From positions 1-37,475 of the forward strand of contig JAKAUU010000031.1 of assembly GCA_021817505.1 (NCBI GenBank): a stretch of DNA of 37,475 nucleotides, written 5' to 3'. Under the pieces are notes generated by a model. That model was not told the DNA's origin. It saw nothing but the letters and a program-made list of their open reading frames with translations, and searched no databases. Position numbers and translations under genes: made by a program. Source of the stretch: Microcaldota archaeon. GTDB taxonomy: Archaea; Micrarchaeota; Micrarchaeia; Micrarchaeales; CABMGC01. Positions 23,260 through 31,543 of this stretch are shown here, in pieces (positions within the stretch are counted from its first letter, which is position 1; every line of letters begins with the position of its first letter).

Positions 23260-24282
23260 TTGAGTGATAATGTGAAAGGAAAGGATTGGGCAGTTTTGGG
23301 AGCAGGCATACTGCTGCTCGTCGTACTGCTCTTTACGATAACGCCGTTTGGCAGCGATGCATACAATACGATAATGTATGTTCTGAACCCGTCAAGTGAT
23401 CTTGCGCTTGGGACCATACTGGTCATAGCGTTTATCCTTGGCATACTGCATGGAGCGACCCCTGACGAGCATACGTGGCCCATAACATTCAGCTATGCGA
23501 TTGGAAGCTACAGTACACGGAAGGGAATGAAGGCGGGATTCGCCTTCTCGGCAGGATTCACTGTGCAGCGCGCGATACTCACGACTCTCGGCTTCCTTGG
23601 GCTGGCTGCGATTTACAAAACATATAATCTTGACGGGCCGGTCTATTTCATAGTCGGAATAGTTATGGCAGTAGCTGGAATCTACGTCCTGAACAAGAAA
23701 TTATACCCCCATCTTGACATAGGGAAAAAACTGCTGGGGAGCGAACACCACACCGAATATGCGGAGAGGGTGCCTATGCATGAGGATGAGCCCAGCCCGA
23801 GGGGAGTCTCCATGAGGATGGCCACCGTACATGGACTCATAGCGGGATGGGGATTTGGGGCTTACTCTACGATAATAACATTCATACTTGCACCGCAGGT
23901 TCCCGGTCTCATATATGCCCCACTGGTCGGACTGATGTTCGGGCTTGGAACGATGTTCATGCAGATAATGTTCGGTGCCTTGTTTGCTAACATCGCAAGG
24001 ATAAAGAGACTCACCGAGAACCAGATAAAGCATGTCGGGCGGATGACTGCAGGAAGAACCCTCTATTATGGAGGCATAGCTTTTGCAATTATAGGCCTGT
24101 TGATAATCTTCTTCCCGTTCATAGATAATTTTGCGATAAGCACAGGGAATCCGATACCTAACCTCAGCTCTGTGACGATAGCGACATTCCTTGTCCTTAT
24201 AGTAGTAGGCATCATAGGATTTGGCAACCTTGCTATAGAGTTAAGGAGGATACTCAAGTACAAATCTGTTAAAGGAACTTGA
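23260..24282 (+). CDS. Nickel/cobalt-type membrane transporter (NicO/NiCoT-like)
   Basis: This is a 340-residue polytopic membrane protein with about seven to eight helices. The helix-2 signature ILHGATPDEHTWPITFSYAIG (H64, D69, H71) resembles the HxxxxDH metal motif of NiCoT/NicO/RcnA transporters, and AFSAGFTVQRAILT follows as in that family. A charged cytoplasmic or external loop (GSEHHTEYAERVPMHEDE) is rich in His and acidic residues and may bind metal. The start is TTG 23260, 29 nt after a TATA box. The divergent NikR-like gene supports nickel or cobalt as the substrate. Import or export cannot be decided from sequence. Confidence 0.83.
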   Translation: MSDNVKGKDWAVLGAGILLLVVLLFTITPFGSDAYNTIMYVLNPSSDLALGTILVIAFILGILHGATPDEHTWPITFSYAIGSYSTRKGMKAGFAFSAGFTVQRAILTTLGFLGLAAIYKTYNLDGPVYFIVGIVMAVAGIYVLNKKLYPHLDIGKKLLGSEHHTEYAERVPMHEDEPSPRGVSMRMATVHGLIAGWGFGAYSTIITFILAPQVPGLIYAPLVGLMFGLGTMFMQIMFGALFANIARIKRLTENQIKHVGRMTAGRTLYYGGIAFAIIGLLIIFFPFIDNFAISTGNPIPNLSSVTIATFLVLIVVGIIGFGNLAIELRRILKYKSVKGT

Positions 24283-24283
24283 A

Positions 24284-24586
24284 CTAGATTGCATGCTCTT
24301 TCCTAAGCAGCTCCAGTTTCTTCTTGGCTCCGCCTTTTGCAGAGTAATTTCCTATACTTCCATCGGAGCGCACTACCCTGTGGCACGGGATCATTGGAGC
24401 AAGCGGATTTATCTTCATTACAGAGCCGACAGCTCTTGCAGCTCCCGGATATCCTGCCATTTCGGCAAGCTGTTTGTAGCTCCTGGTCTGGCCTTTAGGT
24501 ATTGAAAATGCGGCAAGAAGGACCTCTCTCTGAAAAGCAGTCAGCTGATATGCGCCCAGCTTCTTCTCGATCTCTTTTTGGTTTAT
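24284..24586 (-). CDS. ogt: Methylated-DNA-protein cysteine methyltransferase (MGMT/Ogt), no standard start codon
   Basis: Not in the ORF track. The reading frame immediately follows the secY stop, in the same frame, and encodes QKEIEKKLGAYQLTAFQREVLLAAFSIPKGQTRSYKQLAEMAG...RAVGSVMKINPLAPMIPCHRVVRSDGSIGNYSAKGGAKKKLELL. This is the complete alkyltransferase domain, with the PCHR active-site Cys, the Arg finger helix (ARAVG) and the GSIGNYSAKG loop. It repairs O6-alkylguanine. No ATG, GTG or TTG precedes the domain; the first ATG would delete half of it. AUA at 24586 has AAGGT six bases upstream, the same arrangement as dnaJ. The alternative is readthrough of the secY TAA. The gene is convergent with the transporter, one base between stops. 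Confidence 0.82.
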   Translation of the reverse strand: MNQKEIEKKLGAYQLTAFQREVLLAAFSIPKGQTRSYKQLAEMAGYPGAARAVGSVMKINPLAPMIPCHRVVRSDGSIGNYSAKGGAKKKLELLRKEHAI

Positions 24587-24595
24587 TGGATTACC
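24587..24595 (-). promoter_or_regulatory. Ribosome-binding site suggesting an AUA start for MGMT
   Basis: AAGGT overlaps the secY TAA and lies six bases before AUA 24586. In dnaJ, AAGGT lies six bases before AUG, and in dnaK seven before. This shared geometry argues for initiation at AUA rather than a decayed gene. Confidence 0.5.
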
Positions 24596-26065
24596 TTATG
24601 AAAGCATCTTGCTTATTCCAGGCATGCTCTCCAGGGACTTCTCCTGTTCAAGCTGTTTGTAAAGCATATACATTATCCCTACGGTAAGGAGGACGCCCAT
24701 CCCGGTTCCTACAGCGCCTGTCAGCGTTGCCAATGCGGCCAATAATCCTACGAATATGCTGCCCAGTATGGTTATAGTGGGTATATACTTGTTGAGGACA
24801 TTCTCGGTTATCCTCGGATCCCTTCTGAATCCAGGTATCTGCCATCCTACTCCCTGCAGCTGCTCGGCAACGTTCTTGGGGCTCTGTCCAGTCATCTCTA
24901 TCCAGAATCTCCCGAATATTATGCAGAGCACTATCAGCACAAGCGTGTATGTGATTATGTGCACCCATTCAGGCACCTGTATCAGTCCCCCAGTAGGAAG
25001 ATACAGCGGACTTGTCGATGTAGCAAGGAAGGTTACATAAGGGCCATAGCCACCTATCCCGCCGTATGTTGATGAATAAGGAAGCGGGAAGTTAGGCGAT
25101 ATCAGGTATATTATGCCTCCGGTAAGCTGGTTGGTCAGTCCTCCTGAAGTGGATGGAACCTTCTGGTAGAATGCAATGAAGTGTGCAAGCGGTGCCAGCC
25201 CTCCGGAAACTCCTGCGAGGAAGCCGAACCATACCGTAAGGCTGAGAACAAGCGAGGTTGCAAGTATTACAGGCAGCACGCTTACGTAAAGGAATGGTAT
25301 TGGAAGCCTTCCGCCTACGCCCCTAAGCTGGCTGAATGCGAGGGGCACCTCTACCGTTATGTCGTACGCGTATATGCTTACCAGCATTACGAGTATTGAG
25401 AAGAATAAAGGTCCGAATGCGAGTATTGCATTTGGCAGTGCTGCTGCACCTCCTGCAGCTATGGCCTGGACAGCTTCATTGCCCAGGATATTTATCGTTC
25501 CTGCTATTATCGAATATGCGACTCCTCCTGCTATGAAGAGGTTGATTCCTGATGTTAGGCCGTACTTGACCATCATCTCATCGAGGAAGATGACTATTAT
25601 GGCGCTTATTGCAAGCTGAAGCACTACCAGTCCGAAGAATGCCGGCGCTGCGACAGGGACATATCCCGTGAATGTGAATATGAATGATTCAGCTACTGCA
25701 ATCACTATCGCTGCAAGCTTCTGGATTGCCTGGAACCTGCCCTTCTGCTCAGGATCGTTCATGTCTATGTTGAATACACCTGATCCCTGAAGCAGCTGGA
25801 GTATTATGCTTGAAAGCACTATCGGGCCTATACCCACTGTTATCAGGGTGCCGGTCCTTGCTGCGAATATTACGTTGATCAGCTGGAGCACCGGCTGCTG
25901 CAGGGTAGCTATATTGACTCCGTATGCAGGAGTGCTGAACAGTATGAAGTATGCGCACATTATCGCGCCTGTCCACTTGAGCTTGTCCCTGAATGAGAGT
26001 GGCGAAGCTGGCTTCTTTATGCCAGGTATCAGCTTAAGCAGAGGGTCTAAGGATTTAATATTCAT
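24596..26065 (-). CDS. secY: Protein translocase subunit SecY
   Basis: This is the pore-forming subunit of the Sec translocon in the cytoplasmic membrane. At 489 residues with about ten helices it is normal archaeal size. Recognisable parts are the N-terminal FRDKLKWTGAIMCAYF, the plug region around TGTLITVGIGPIVLSSIILQLLQGSG, and the cytoplasmic ribosome-binding loop ending FGRFWIEMTGQSPKNVAEQLQGVGWQIPGFRRDPR. Its ATG overlaps the stop of the upstream V4R gene (ATGA), so the two are translationally coupled. secY usually closes a ribosomal-protein operon in archaea; here it is detached from it. The MGMT frame follows its stop directly. Confidence 0.97.
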   Translation of the reverse strand: MNIKSLDPLLKLIPGIKKPASPLSFRDKLKWTGAIMCAYFILFSTPAYGVNIATLQQPVLQLINVIFAARTGTLITVGIGPIVLSSIILQLLQGSGVFNIDMNDPEQKGRFQAIQKLAAIVIAVAESFIFTFTGYVPVAAPAFFGLVVLQLAISAIIVIFLDEMMVKYGLTSGINLFIAGGVAYSIIAGTINILGNEAVQAIAAGGAAALPNAILAFGPLFFSILVMLVSIYAYDITVEVPLAFSQLRGVGGRLPIPFLYVSVLPVILATSLVLSLTVWFGFLAGVSGGLAPLAHFIAFYQKVPSTSGGLTNQLTGGIIYLISPNFPLPYSSTYGGIGGYGPYVTFLATSTSPLYLPTGGLIQVPEWVHIITYTLVLIVLCIIFGRFWIEMTGQSPKNVAEQLQGVGWQIPGFRRDPRITENVLNKYIPTITILGSIFVGLLAALATLTGAVGTGMGVLLTVGIMYMLYKQLEQEKSLESMPGISKMLS

Positions 26066-27060
26066 TTATGCACCGCAGTGGTTAACTCAATAACGTAGTT
26101 CATATTTTTATCAATGTTTATATATACATTGGGCTCCTTTGAGGTTCTGCCTTTTATGAACCCACGGAGCATCGCTACGGACAGCTCTGCCATGTCTGCA
26201 TTTGAGTTATAGTATGAGCATGAGAGTTTTGCTGAGGCGCTCTTCTGCTTTATCTCGATTGACTCTCCGGACATTCCGAAATATCTGGCCAGATTCTCCA
26301 GTATCTCACTGGGATCCTCAGACATGTGCCTCTGGGAGATCTCGATCCCTATCAGATAGAGCAGCTTGGTCACTTCACTCCTGAGAGGCTGCTTTGCCAT
26401 CGGCAGCATTGGCAGCATATGGTACTCCGCCTCCGACCTGCTGCTGAACTTTATCCCATGCATGTGCGTTGCTATCGCATCTATAACATCCTCGATAGAA
26501 GGAGGGGTGTGCTCCTTCAGGACCCTTCCCGGATATGAGACGAACCTGCACTCCTTGTTCCCGTAGTATATGCACTCCTTCTCTATAGTGTTTATCGGCT
26601 CTCCTGAATGTGCCGAGAGGTACCCTGCTATTATTCCGGATTCGAAGAAGTGTATTCTTGCCCCTATGTTTATTGCAGGGTATTTCTTTGAGCCGGCGTT
26701 TATTGCCAGTGCATCTATGAAAGGATAGTATTTGATATGCCTGAAACCGAGCCTGCGGAGAGCAGGGATGAGCAGGTTATCCTCTTTTTTAGAGCTTGAT
26801 CGTATCTCCATCCCTATAGAATAGCCGAAATTATATGCAGCCCTCGACATGCTTGGCGTCAGTGCATAGATAAGGTCCTCTATTACCGCTGCGTCGGATA
26901 GGTCTTTTGTTGAATAGGCCAGGCTCTTTGCAAGGAGGCTTTCAAGATCGGCAGCTTGTGGCAACTGGCGTGGTTTTGGTTTTGCTTTCCTTGCAGGCGC
27001 TTTTCTTGCAACGGGCTTGCGCCCGGAAGCAGCCTTTTTCTTGTTTTTAGCTTGTTTCAT
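26062..27060 (-). CDS. V4R-domain (Bet3/TRAPP-fold) protein coupled to SecY
   Basis: This 332-residue soluble protein begins with a Lys/Ala/Pro-rich basic tail (about 1-33) suited to bind RNA, ribosome or membrane lipid. Residues about 65-176 form a V4R (4-vinyl reductase) domain, ending in the typical FFESGIIAGYLSAHSGEPINTIEKECIYYGNKECRF with cysteines 163 and 171 in the usual places. Residues about 215-325 look like a second, diverged copy without the cysteine motif. V4R shares its fold with the TRAPP vesicle-tethering subunit Bet3. The stop overlaps the secY ATG, so a role in translocon or membrane biology is plausible; this is inference. Confidence 0.78.
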   Translation of the reverse strand: MKQAKNKKKAASGRKPVARKAPARKAKPKPRQLPQAADLESLLAKSLAYSTKDLSDAAVIEDLIYALTPSMSRAAYNFGYSIGMEIRSSSKKEDNLLIPALRRLGFRHIKYYPFIDALAINAGSKKYPAINIGARIHFFESGIIAGYLSAHSGEPINTIEKECIYYGNKECRFVSYPGRVLKEHTPPSIEDVIDAIATHMHGIKFSSRSEAEYHMLPMLPMAKQPLRSEVTKLLYLIGIEISQRHMSEDPSEILENLARYFGMSGESIEIKQKSASAKLSCSYYNSNADMAELSVAMLRGFIKGRTSKEPNVYINIDKNMNYVIELTTAVHK

Positions 27061-27122
27061 GCGCTCTCAACAATCCTCTTTGCATAGGAATATTTATATC
27101 TGCTTTTTAACAGCTATTAATA

Positions 27123-28721
27123 ATGGACCTGCTCGCACTGATACTCCAATTGGTTATTGATACTTCCGTTTCATGGTTAAGAATGTTTATCGCACTCTTC
27201 CTCTCGATAATAATCGGCCTTGCCATAGGGATTTATGCCGCAACTTCAGAAAGCGCTTCCAAAATAATAATACCTGTTGTTGACGTTCTGCAGACACTGC
27301 CAATACTTGCCTTCTTCCCTTTTGTGATATTCGTGGTTGTGAGCGCCCTTCCTGGTTCCTTGGGAGTCAACGCCGCTGTGATCTTCCTCATAATAACGAG
27401 CATGCTCTGGAATATAATATTCGGCGTTTACGAAGCGGTAAAGACGCTTCCTAATGAAATGCTGGAGATTGCGTCCCTGTACAGGTTCAGCACGCTTGAC
27501 AGGATAAGGAAGATATTCATACCTGCAAGCATACCTCGTGTCATTGAGCAGAGCAGGCTCTCCTGGGCGATAGGGCTTTTTTACCTTGTTACAAGCGAGA
27601 TATTCTCTGTGGGGAACACGCAGTATCAGGTAGGTTACGGCATAGGAGTTGCGCTCGTAACACTCGGATCTACCAACATATACTACTACCTTGTAGGAGT
27701 GCTTGTCTTCCTTGCGTTCCTCATAGTCACAATATTGTTCTTCTTCAACCCTCTTGAAAAGAGATTCAAGATAGGCGAGCCGAAGGACGTAGACATCATA
27801 GGTTATAAGAGGGCGGCATCTGTCGTCAGCATGGTCAGAAAGGTCTCCTATGTTGACAGGGCCACCAGCCTGCTGGTAAACAGCGGAGCCACGATAACTA
27901 AGAGCAGCATTAAGATTGCAAAAAGAGTAAGGCTTCCTTATGCGACTGCAAAGAAGAAGAGGAAGAGCGGCGGCATTTACAGATACGCGCCTTATTTAGT
28001 TGCCGCTTTTGCCTGCATATTGCTTGTTTATTCCGTAATAGAGTTTAACCTTGCACAGTATGAAGGCGAGGTGATTATGGCACTATTCGCAACGCTTGCC
28101 AGGGTATGGGCAGCGTATGCCGTGATACTGCTTATTGCGATACCCCTCTGCATATACCTCATATTCGTCTCAAGAAGCAAGGTCAGGTATACGACGACTT
28201 TCATGATACTCGCATCGATACCTGCAACGATATTGATGCCTGTGATAGTGATCGCCTTCAAGGGCCTGCCCTATGGGCCGAATCTTGTTGCATTCCTGAT
28301 ATTCTTCTTAAGCGGCATCTGGTACGTCATATTCGGAATACTCTCCAATGCGAGCGCCATAAGCAACATACTTGAGGTAAGGGACGTTTATGGGGTCAGG
28401 GGAAGGAAGGCATGGAGGGAGTTTTATATAGGGGCGATACTGCCTGGCCTGATAACCGGAAGCATAACCGCAGTAGCTGCAGAGTGGAACGCCAGCATAG
28501 TTGCAGAATACTTCACAAGCAGCGGGATATCCGGAACGGGGAGCAGCACCGTACTCACATCTGTTGGCGTAGGCATGGGTAAACTCCTTGATTTATCGCT
28601 AAATGCGAACAACGTAGGCCTTCTGATGCTCGCGATAGTAAATATGGTGGCCATGATATACCTTATAAATTTCTTTGTCTGGAAGAGGCTATATAGAAAG
28701 GTTGCTGCGGTTTACAAGTGA
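27123..28721 (+). CDS. ABC transporter, duplicated permease (NitT/TauT anion type)
   Basis: This is a 532-residue membrane protein made of two fused binding-protein-dependent permease domains (about 1-220 and 290-532), joined by a basic linker. Each carries an EAA-type coupling loop: EMLEIASLYRFSTLDRIRKIFIPASIP in the first and NILEVRDVYGVRGRKAWREFYIGAILPGLITG in the second. This matches the duplicated anion-transport permease group COG4986. The substrate could be nitrate, sulfonate or another anion. TTTATATC is 30 nt before the ATG. The ATPase follows after four bases. No substrate-binding protein is encoded in the window. Confidence 0.9.
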   Translation: MDLLALILQLVIDTSVSWLRMFIALFLSIIIGLAIGIYAATSESASKIIIPVVDVLQTLPILAFFPFVIFVVVSALPGSLGVNAAVIFLIITSMLWNIIFGVYEAVKTLPNEMLEIASLYRFSTLDRIRKIFIPASIPRVIEQSRLSWAIGLFYLVTSEIFSVGNTQYQVGYGIGVALVTLGSTNIYYYLVGVLVFLAFLIVTILFFFNPLEKRFKIGEPKDVDIIGYKRAASVVSMVRKVSYVDRATSLLVNSGATITKSSIKIAKRVRLPYATAKKKRKSGGIYRYAPYLVAAFACILLVYSVIEFNLAQYEGEVIMALFATLARVWAAYAVILLIAIPLCIYLIFVSRSKVRYTTTFMILASIPATILMPVIVIAFKGLPYGPNLVAFLIFFLSGIWYVIFGILSNASAISNILEVRDVYGVRGRKAWREFYIGAILPGLITGSITAVAAEWNASIVAEYFTSSGISGTGSSTVLTSVGVGMGKLLDLSLNANNVGLLMLAIVNMVAMIYLINFFVWKRLYRKVAAVYK

Positions 28722-28725
28722 TATC

Positions 28726-29472
28726 ATGAAGATGGTTTCGATAGAGCATGTTTCATTCAGCTTTGAAGACAGCGGGATAGAGGTTATGGATGATGTCTCC
28801 TTCTATGTCAATGAAGGGGAGTTCGTATCGATAATAGGCCCTTCAGGCTGCGGGAAAAGCACGTTGCTTAGGATAATAGCGGGGCTGATACCTCCGAAAA
28901 AAGGAAGCGTCCATTACTCGGGGAAGAAGGTTGATGGGCCGAGCCATGGGATGGGCTTTGTCTTCCAGGATTTCGCACTCATGCCATGGCTGACCAATCT
29001 TGAGAACATAAAGGTAGGTCTCTCCTTGACAGATATGGGCGAGGATAAGAAAAATGAGATAGCCGTTGGTCTTTTGAACAAGTTTGGATTGGGCGGACTG
29101 GGCAAGCAGTATCCTAACTCGCTCAGTGGAGGCATGAAGCAGAGAGTGGGGATAGCCAGGGCTATTGCGGCTGCTCCCGATGTGCTGCTCATGGATGAGC
29201 CCTTCAGCGCGCTTGATGAGCTGACTGCCGAGACTCTCAGATCCGATATAGTGTTTATGCTTGAGAGCAAGGACATATCCGTAAAATCAGTCATAATGGT
29301 AACCCATAACGTCGAGGAAGCGGTTGAGCTTTCCGACAGGGTGATAGTGCTTTCAAAAAAGCCTTCGTGTGTGAAGAGGATAGAGGTAATAAAGCACAAG
29401 CGTCCGCGTGACAGAAAAGCCGGATGGTTCGGCAAGGTTGAAGACGACATATACGCTGATCTTACAGACTGA
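28726..29472 (+). CDS. ABC transporter ATP-binding protein (NitT/TauT type)
   Basis: ATPase subunit powering the duplicated permease upstream. Walker A GPSGCGKST, Q-loop FQDFALMPWLT, signature LSGGMKQR, Walker B VLLMDEPFSALDE and the H-switch VTHNVEEA are all intact. The track start (28675) lies inside the permease gene. ATG 28726 (MKMVSIEHVSFSF), four bases after the permease stop, gives a normal 248 residues. The C-terminal end (KRPRDRKAGWFGKVEDDIYADL) resembles nitrate/taurine-type ATPases. It is convergent with the AAA-associated gene, with no gap between the stops. Confidence 0.95.
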   Translation: MKMVSIEHVSFSFEDSGIEVMDDVSFYVNEGEFVSIIGPSGCGKSTLLRIIAGLIPPKKGSVHYSGKKVDGPSHGMGFVFQDFALMPWLTNLENIKVGLSLTDMGEDKKNEIAVGLLNKFGLGGLGKQYPNSLSGGMKQRVGIARAIAAAPDVLLMDEPFSALDELTAETLRSDIVFMLESKDISVKSVIMVTHNVEEAVELSDRVIVLSKKPSCVKRIEVIKHKRPRDRKAGWFGKVEDDIYADLTD

Positions 29473-29949
29473 TCATTTTGAATTCGACCATGTGTCATTC
29501 TCAGGGTCGTAGCGCAGGAGCTTTGTCCTTACGCCCCAGTCAACAAGAAGGCCTTTTAATATTTCATGGTTCCTTTGCTTTTCTCCGTGAAAGACAAAGC
29601 CCATTGTCCCTAAGGAATCGAATAGTTCTTCAGAGCTCATCTCTTTCTTCGAGAGGATCTCCGCGGTGCTCTTGAAAGGTTCGATCGCCTCGAGCTTGGC
29701 CTTTATTATCTTTGACCTGTTCCTGACGGTTATGCTCTCGCCTTCCTTGGTAAGGGTTATCCTTGAATCCTTTGTCTTTGTGAACCCAAGCATGTCGCAT
29801 GCTTCTATGAGCGGAAGCAATGAATCTATGTCAATTTCGGACTCCTCTGCCAGTTTTGCAAGATCCATCCTGTTGCCATTCTCCTTTATTATCTTGATGA
29901 TGCCGAGCATCCTGCTCATGCCTATGTCTAAAGGAAAGAGCTTATTCAT
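29473..29949 (-). CDS. AAA-associated (PF09821-like) protein of the anion transporter
   Basis: A 158-residue protein. The N-terminal half is a winged-helix-like fold (MSRMLGIIKIIKENGNRMDLAKLAEESEIDIDSLLPLIEACDMLGFTKTKDSRITLTKEGESI). The second half (FHGEKQRNHEILKGLLVDWGVRTKLLRYDPENDTW) matches the domain commonly found at the C-terminus of, or beside, NitT/TauT ABC ATPases (PF09821). It is encoded convergently with the ATPase, stop to stop. It probably acts as a regulator or accessory subunit of the transporter. TATAAGC lies 29 nt before the ATG. Confidence 0.8.
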   Translation of the reverse strand: MNKLFPLDIGMSRMLGIIKIIKENGNRMDLAKLAEESEIDIDSLLPLIEACDMLGFTKTKDSRITLTKEGESITVRNRSKIIKAKLEAIEPFKSTAEILSKKEMSSEELFDSLGTMGFVFHGEKQRNHEILKGLLVDWGVRTKLLRYDPENDTWSNSK

Positions 29950-30000
29950 ATCTGGCTATAGGCAAGATTAAGCTTATATTCCTTTTCTTGTGCTCGCAGA

Positions 30001-30927
30001 TCAGGCTATTTCGTAGTGCTCAAGGAGCTCCTTTATGCCCTGGTCCACGTCCACCTTGGCCTCGAATCCCAGCTTCTCCCTTGCATTCCTGGTATCCGCA
30101 AGCGTATGCTGGACGTAATTGCTTATCTTGTTGGGCACGTATTGGGTTTTCAGCTCTTTTCCTGAAAATTCGCTTATCTTAGCAACAGTGTCGTTCAGTG
30201 TGTAGCTCTTGCCTGTGCCAACGTTGAAGATACCATAGCCCTTGTAAGAGGAAGCGAGTATCGCAGCATTTACCACGTCTGAAACATTTGTAAAGTCCCT
30301 GGTCTGCTTGCCGTCCCCATATATAACTGCAGGCTGGTTGTCCCGCAACGCCCATATGAACTGCGTGACAAGATTGGCATACTGCTTCTTGTTCTCCTCT
30401 CTCTTTCCATAAACGGAGAAGAGCCTTATGCCTGTTGCGTCAAGGCCGTATAATTTGGAATATAGCTCTGCAAGCCTCTCCACGTAATACCTTGCTTCCG
30501 TATAGAAATCGGTTACATTCGGCATCAGATTCTCTGAATACGGCATCTGCAGCCCGTTGTATAGCGAGGATGATGATATGAAGACGTTCTTTGCATTCTT
30601 CTCTATAGAGTATTTGAATACCTTTACTGCCCCTTCGACAACCTCATGGACACGGTTATTATCCTCCTTGTACATTGGGGTTGAAGAGTACATTCCAAGG
30701 TGGAATATGTAGTCAGGATTGACATCTGCCTTGCTTATCTCCTTTGCGTCAAGCTTGAGCAGTTTAACGTTGTTGTTCTTGATGTCATCCGCAAGATTTG
30801 CCTCTGTTCCCGTATGCATGTTGTCTATTACCGTAACACTGTTTTCCTTTGCAAGAGCTGAAACAAGATTGCTCCCTATGAAGCCCGCTCCTCCGGTCAC
30901 TATTATCTCTTTGTCTTTGATAGCCAT
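30001..30927 (-). CDS. NAD-dependent epimerase/dehydratase (GalE-like) with YxxxR
   Basis: A 308-residue extended short-chain dehydrogenase acting on nucleotide sugars. The NAD-binding TGGAGFIG (11-18), the Asp after strand 2 (VIDNMHTG), the FHLGMYSS segment and the SSSS strand are present. GIRLFSVYGKREENKKQYANLVTQFIWALRDNQPAVIYGDGKQTRDFTNVSDVV is a strong UDP-sugar epimerase signature. The catalytic YxxxK, however, reads Y142-TEA-R146. Other family parts are normal, so it may be slow, altered or specialised. It probably supplies sugars for surface glycosylation, consistent with the many sequons in nearby proteins. Single gene. Confidence 0.87.
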   Translation of the reverse strand: MAIKDKEIIVTGGAGFIGSNLVSALAKENSVTVIDNMHTGTEANLADDIKNNNVKLLKLDAKEISKADVNPDYIFHLGMYSSTPMYKEDNNRVHEVVEGAVKVFKYSIEKNAKNVFISSSSLYNGLQMPYSENLMPNVTDFYTEARYYVERLAELYSKLYGLDATGIRLFSVYGKREENKKQYANLVTQFIWALRDNQPAVIYGDGKQTRDFTNVSDVVNAAILASSYKGYGIFNVGTGKSYTLNDTVAKISEFSGKELKTQYVPNKISNYVQHTLADTRNAREKLGFEAKVDVDQGIKELLEHYEIA

Positions 30928-31006
30928 AGTATTCGCCTAAACCTGTCAATTACTGGTTTGTTTTCCACATATAAAAAGCTTGCTTTTTTGTTTATTGGAT
31001 AAGAAT

Positions 31007-31525
31007 TCAGACCTTTCCCAGGTAGTGATAGATAATGCCCAGATTAAGGAGTATGAGGATCGCCATAAGGTATATCTGGTATGTGCTGATGTAGAAGTTC
31101 AGAAGAGTCACGTCTGCGACCGTCCCTCCGACCACATAAAGAAGCGATATGAATATCGGCACGGTGCATGCGCAGCTTGCTATCGTCCCTCCTGCAAGCA
31201 TTATGATTGATCCTGATACGCTCCCGGAAATGGCACGTGCATATTTTATGTGGCCGTGTATGGAAGATACTGCAACTGTTAGGAGTAGGGCCGAGGTAAT
31301 AACAAGCAGATAGAGCATGTATGTGGGAATGGTTATCAGGAAGATGCCGTAGTTGCTGCTTATTATCAAGTAATAGAATACCATATAGTAGATTATCGCT
31401 GTGACTGCAAAAACTGTTAGGTAAATAGGTTTTCTCAGTACTGAGGTTAGCCTGCTGATCCTGCTCATCGGGGTTCTCTTAGGCCTCTTTGGATTTCTCT
31501 TACGCTTTTCAGGTTCCCGCGGCAT
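31007..31525 (-). CDS. Polytopic membrane protein with CxC motif, partner of DUF929
   Basis: The protein has 172 residues. A strongly basic N-terminus (MPREPEKRKRNPKRPKRTP) stays in the cytoplasm, and four membrane helices follow (about 35-57, 61-88, 104-131 and 148-166). At the start of the third lies GGTIASCACTVPIFISLLY, with C118 and C120 as a CxC pair close to the membrane surface. It starts 18 bp after the DUF929 thioredoxin-like gene. I do not recognise the family. With that partner, the pair of cysteines suggests electron transfer across the membrane, in the manner of DsbB or VKOR, but this is inference. Confidence 0.72.
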   Translation of the reverse strand: MPREPEKRKRNPKRPKRTPMSRISRLTSVLRKPIYLTVFAVTAIIYYMVFYYLIISSNYGIFLITIPTYMLYLLVITSALLLTVAVSSIHGHIKYARAISGSVSGSIIMLAGGTIASCACTVPIFISLLYVVGGTVADVTLLNFYISTYQIYLMAILILLNLGIIYHYLGKV

Positions 31526-31543
31526 TTTTATTACCGGTTAAGT

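Noticed and set aside
24293-24505. 70-aa plus-strand ORF after the nickel-type transporter
   Set aside because: It is the antisense of the MGMT domain, which carries clear family motifs.
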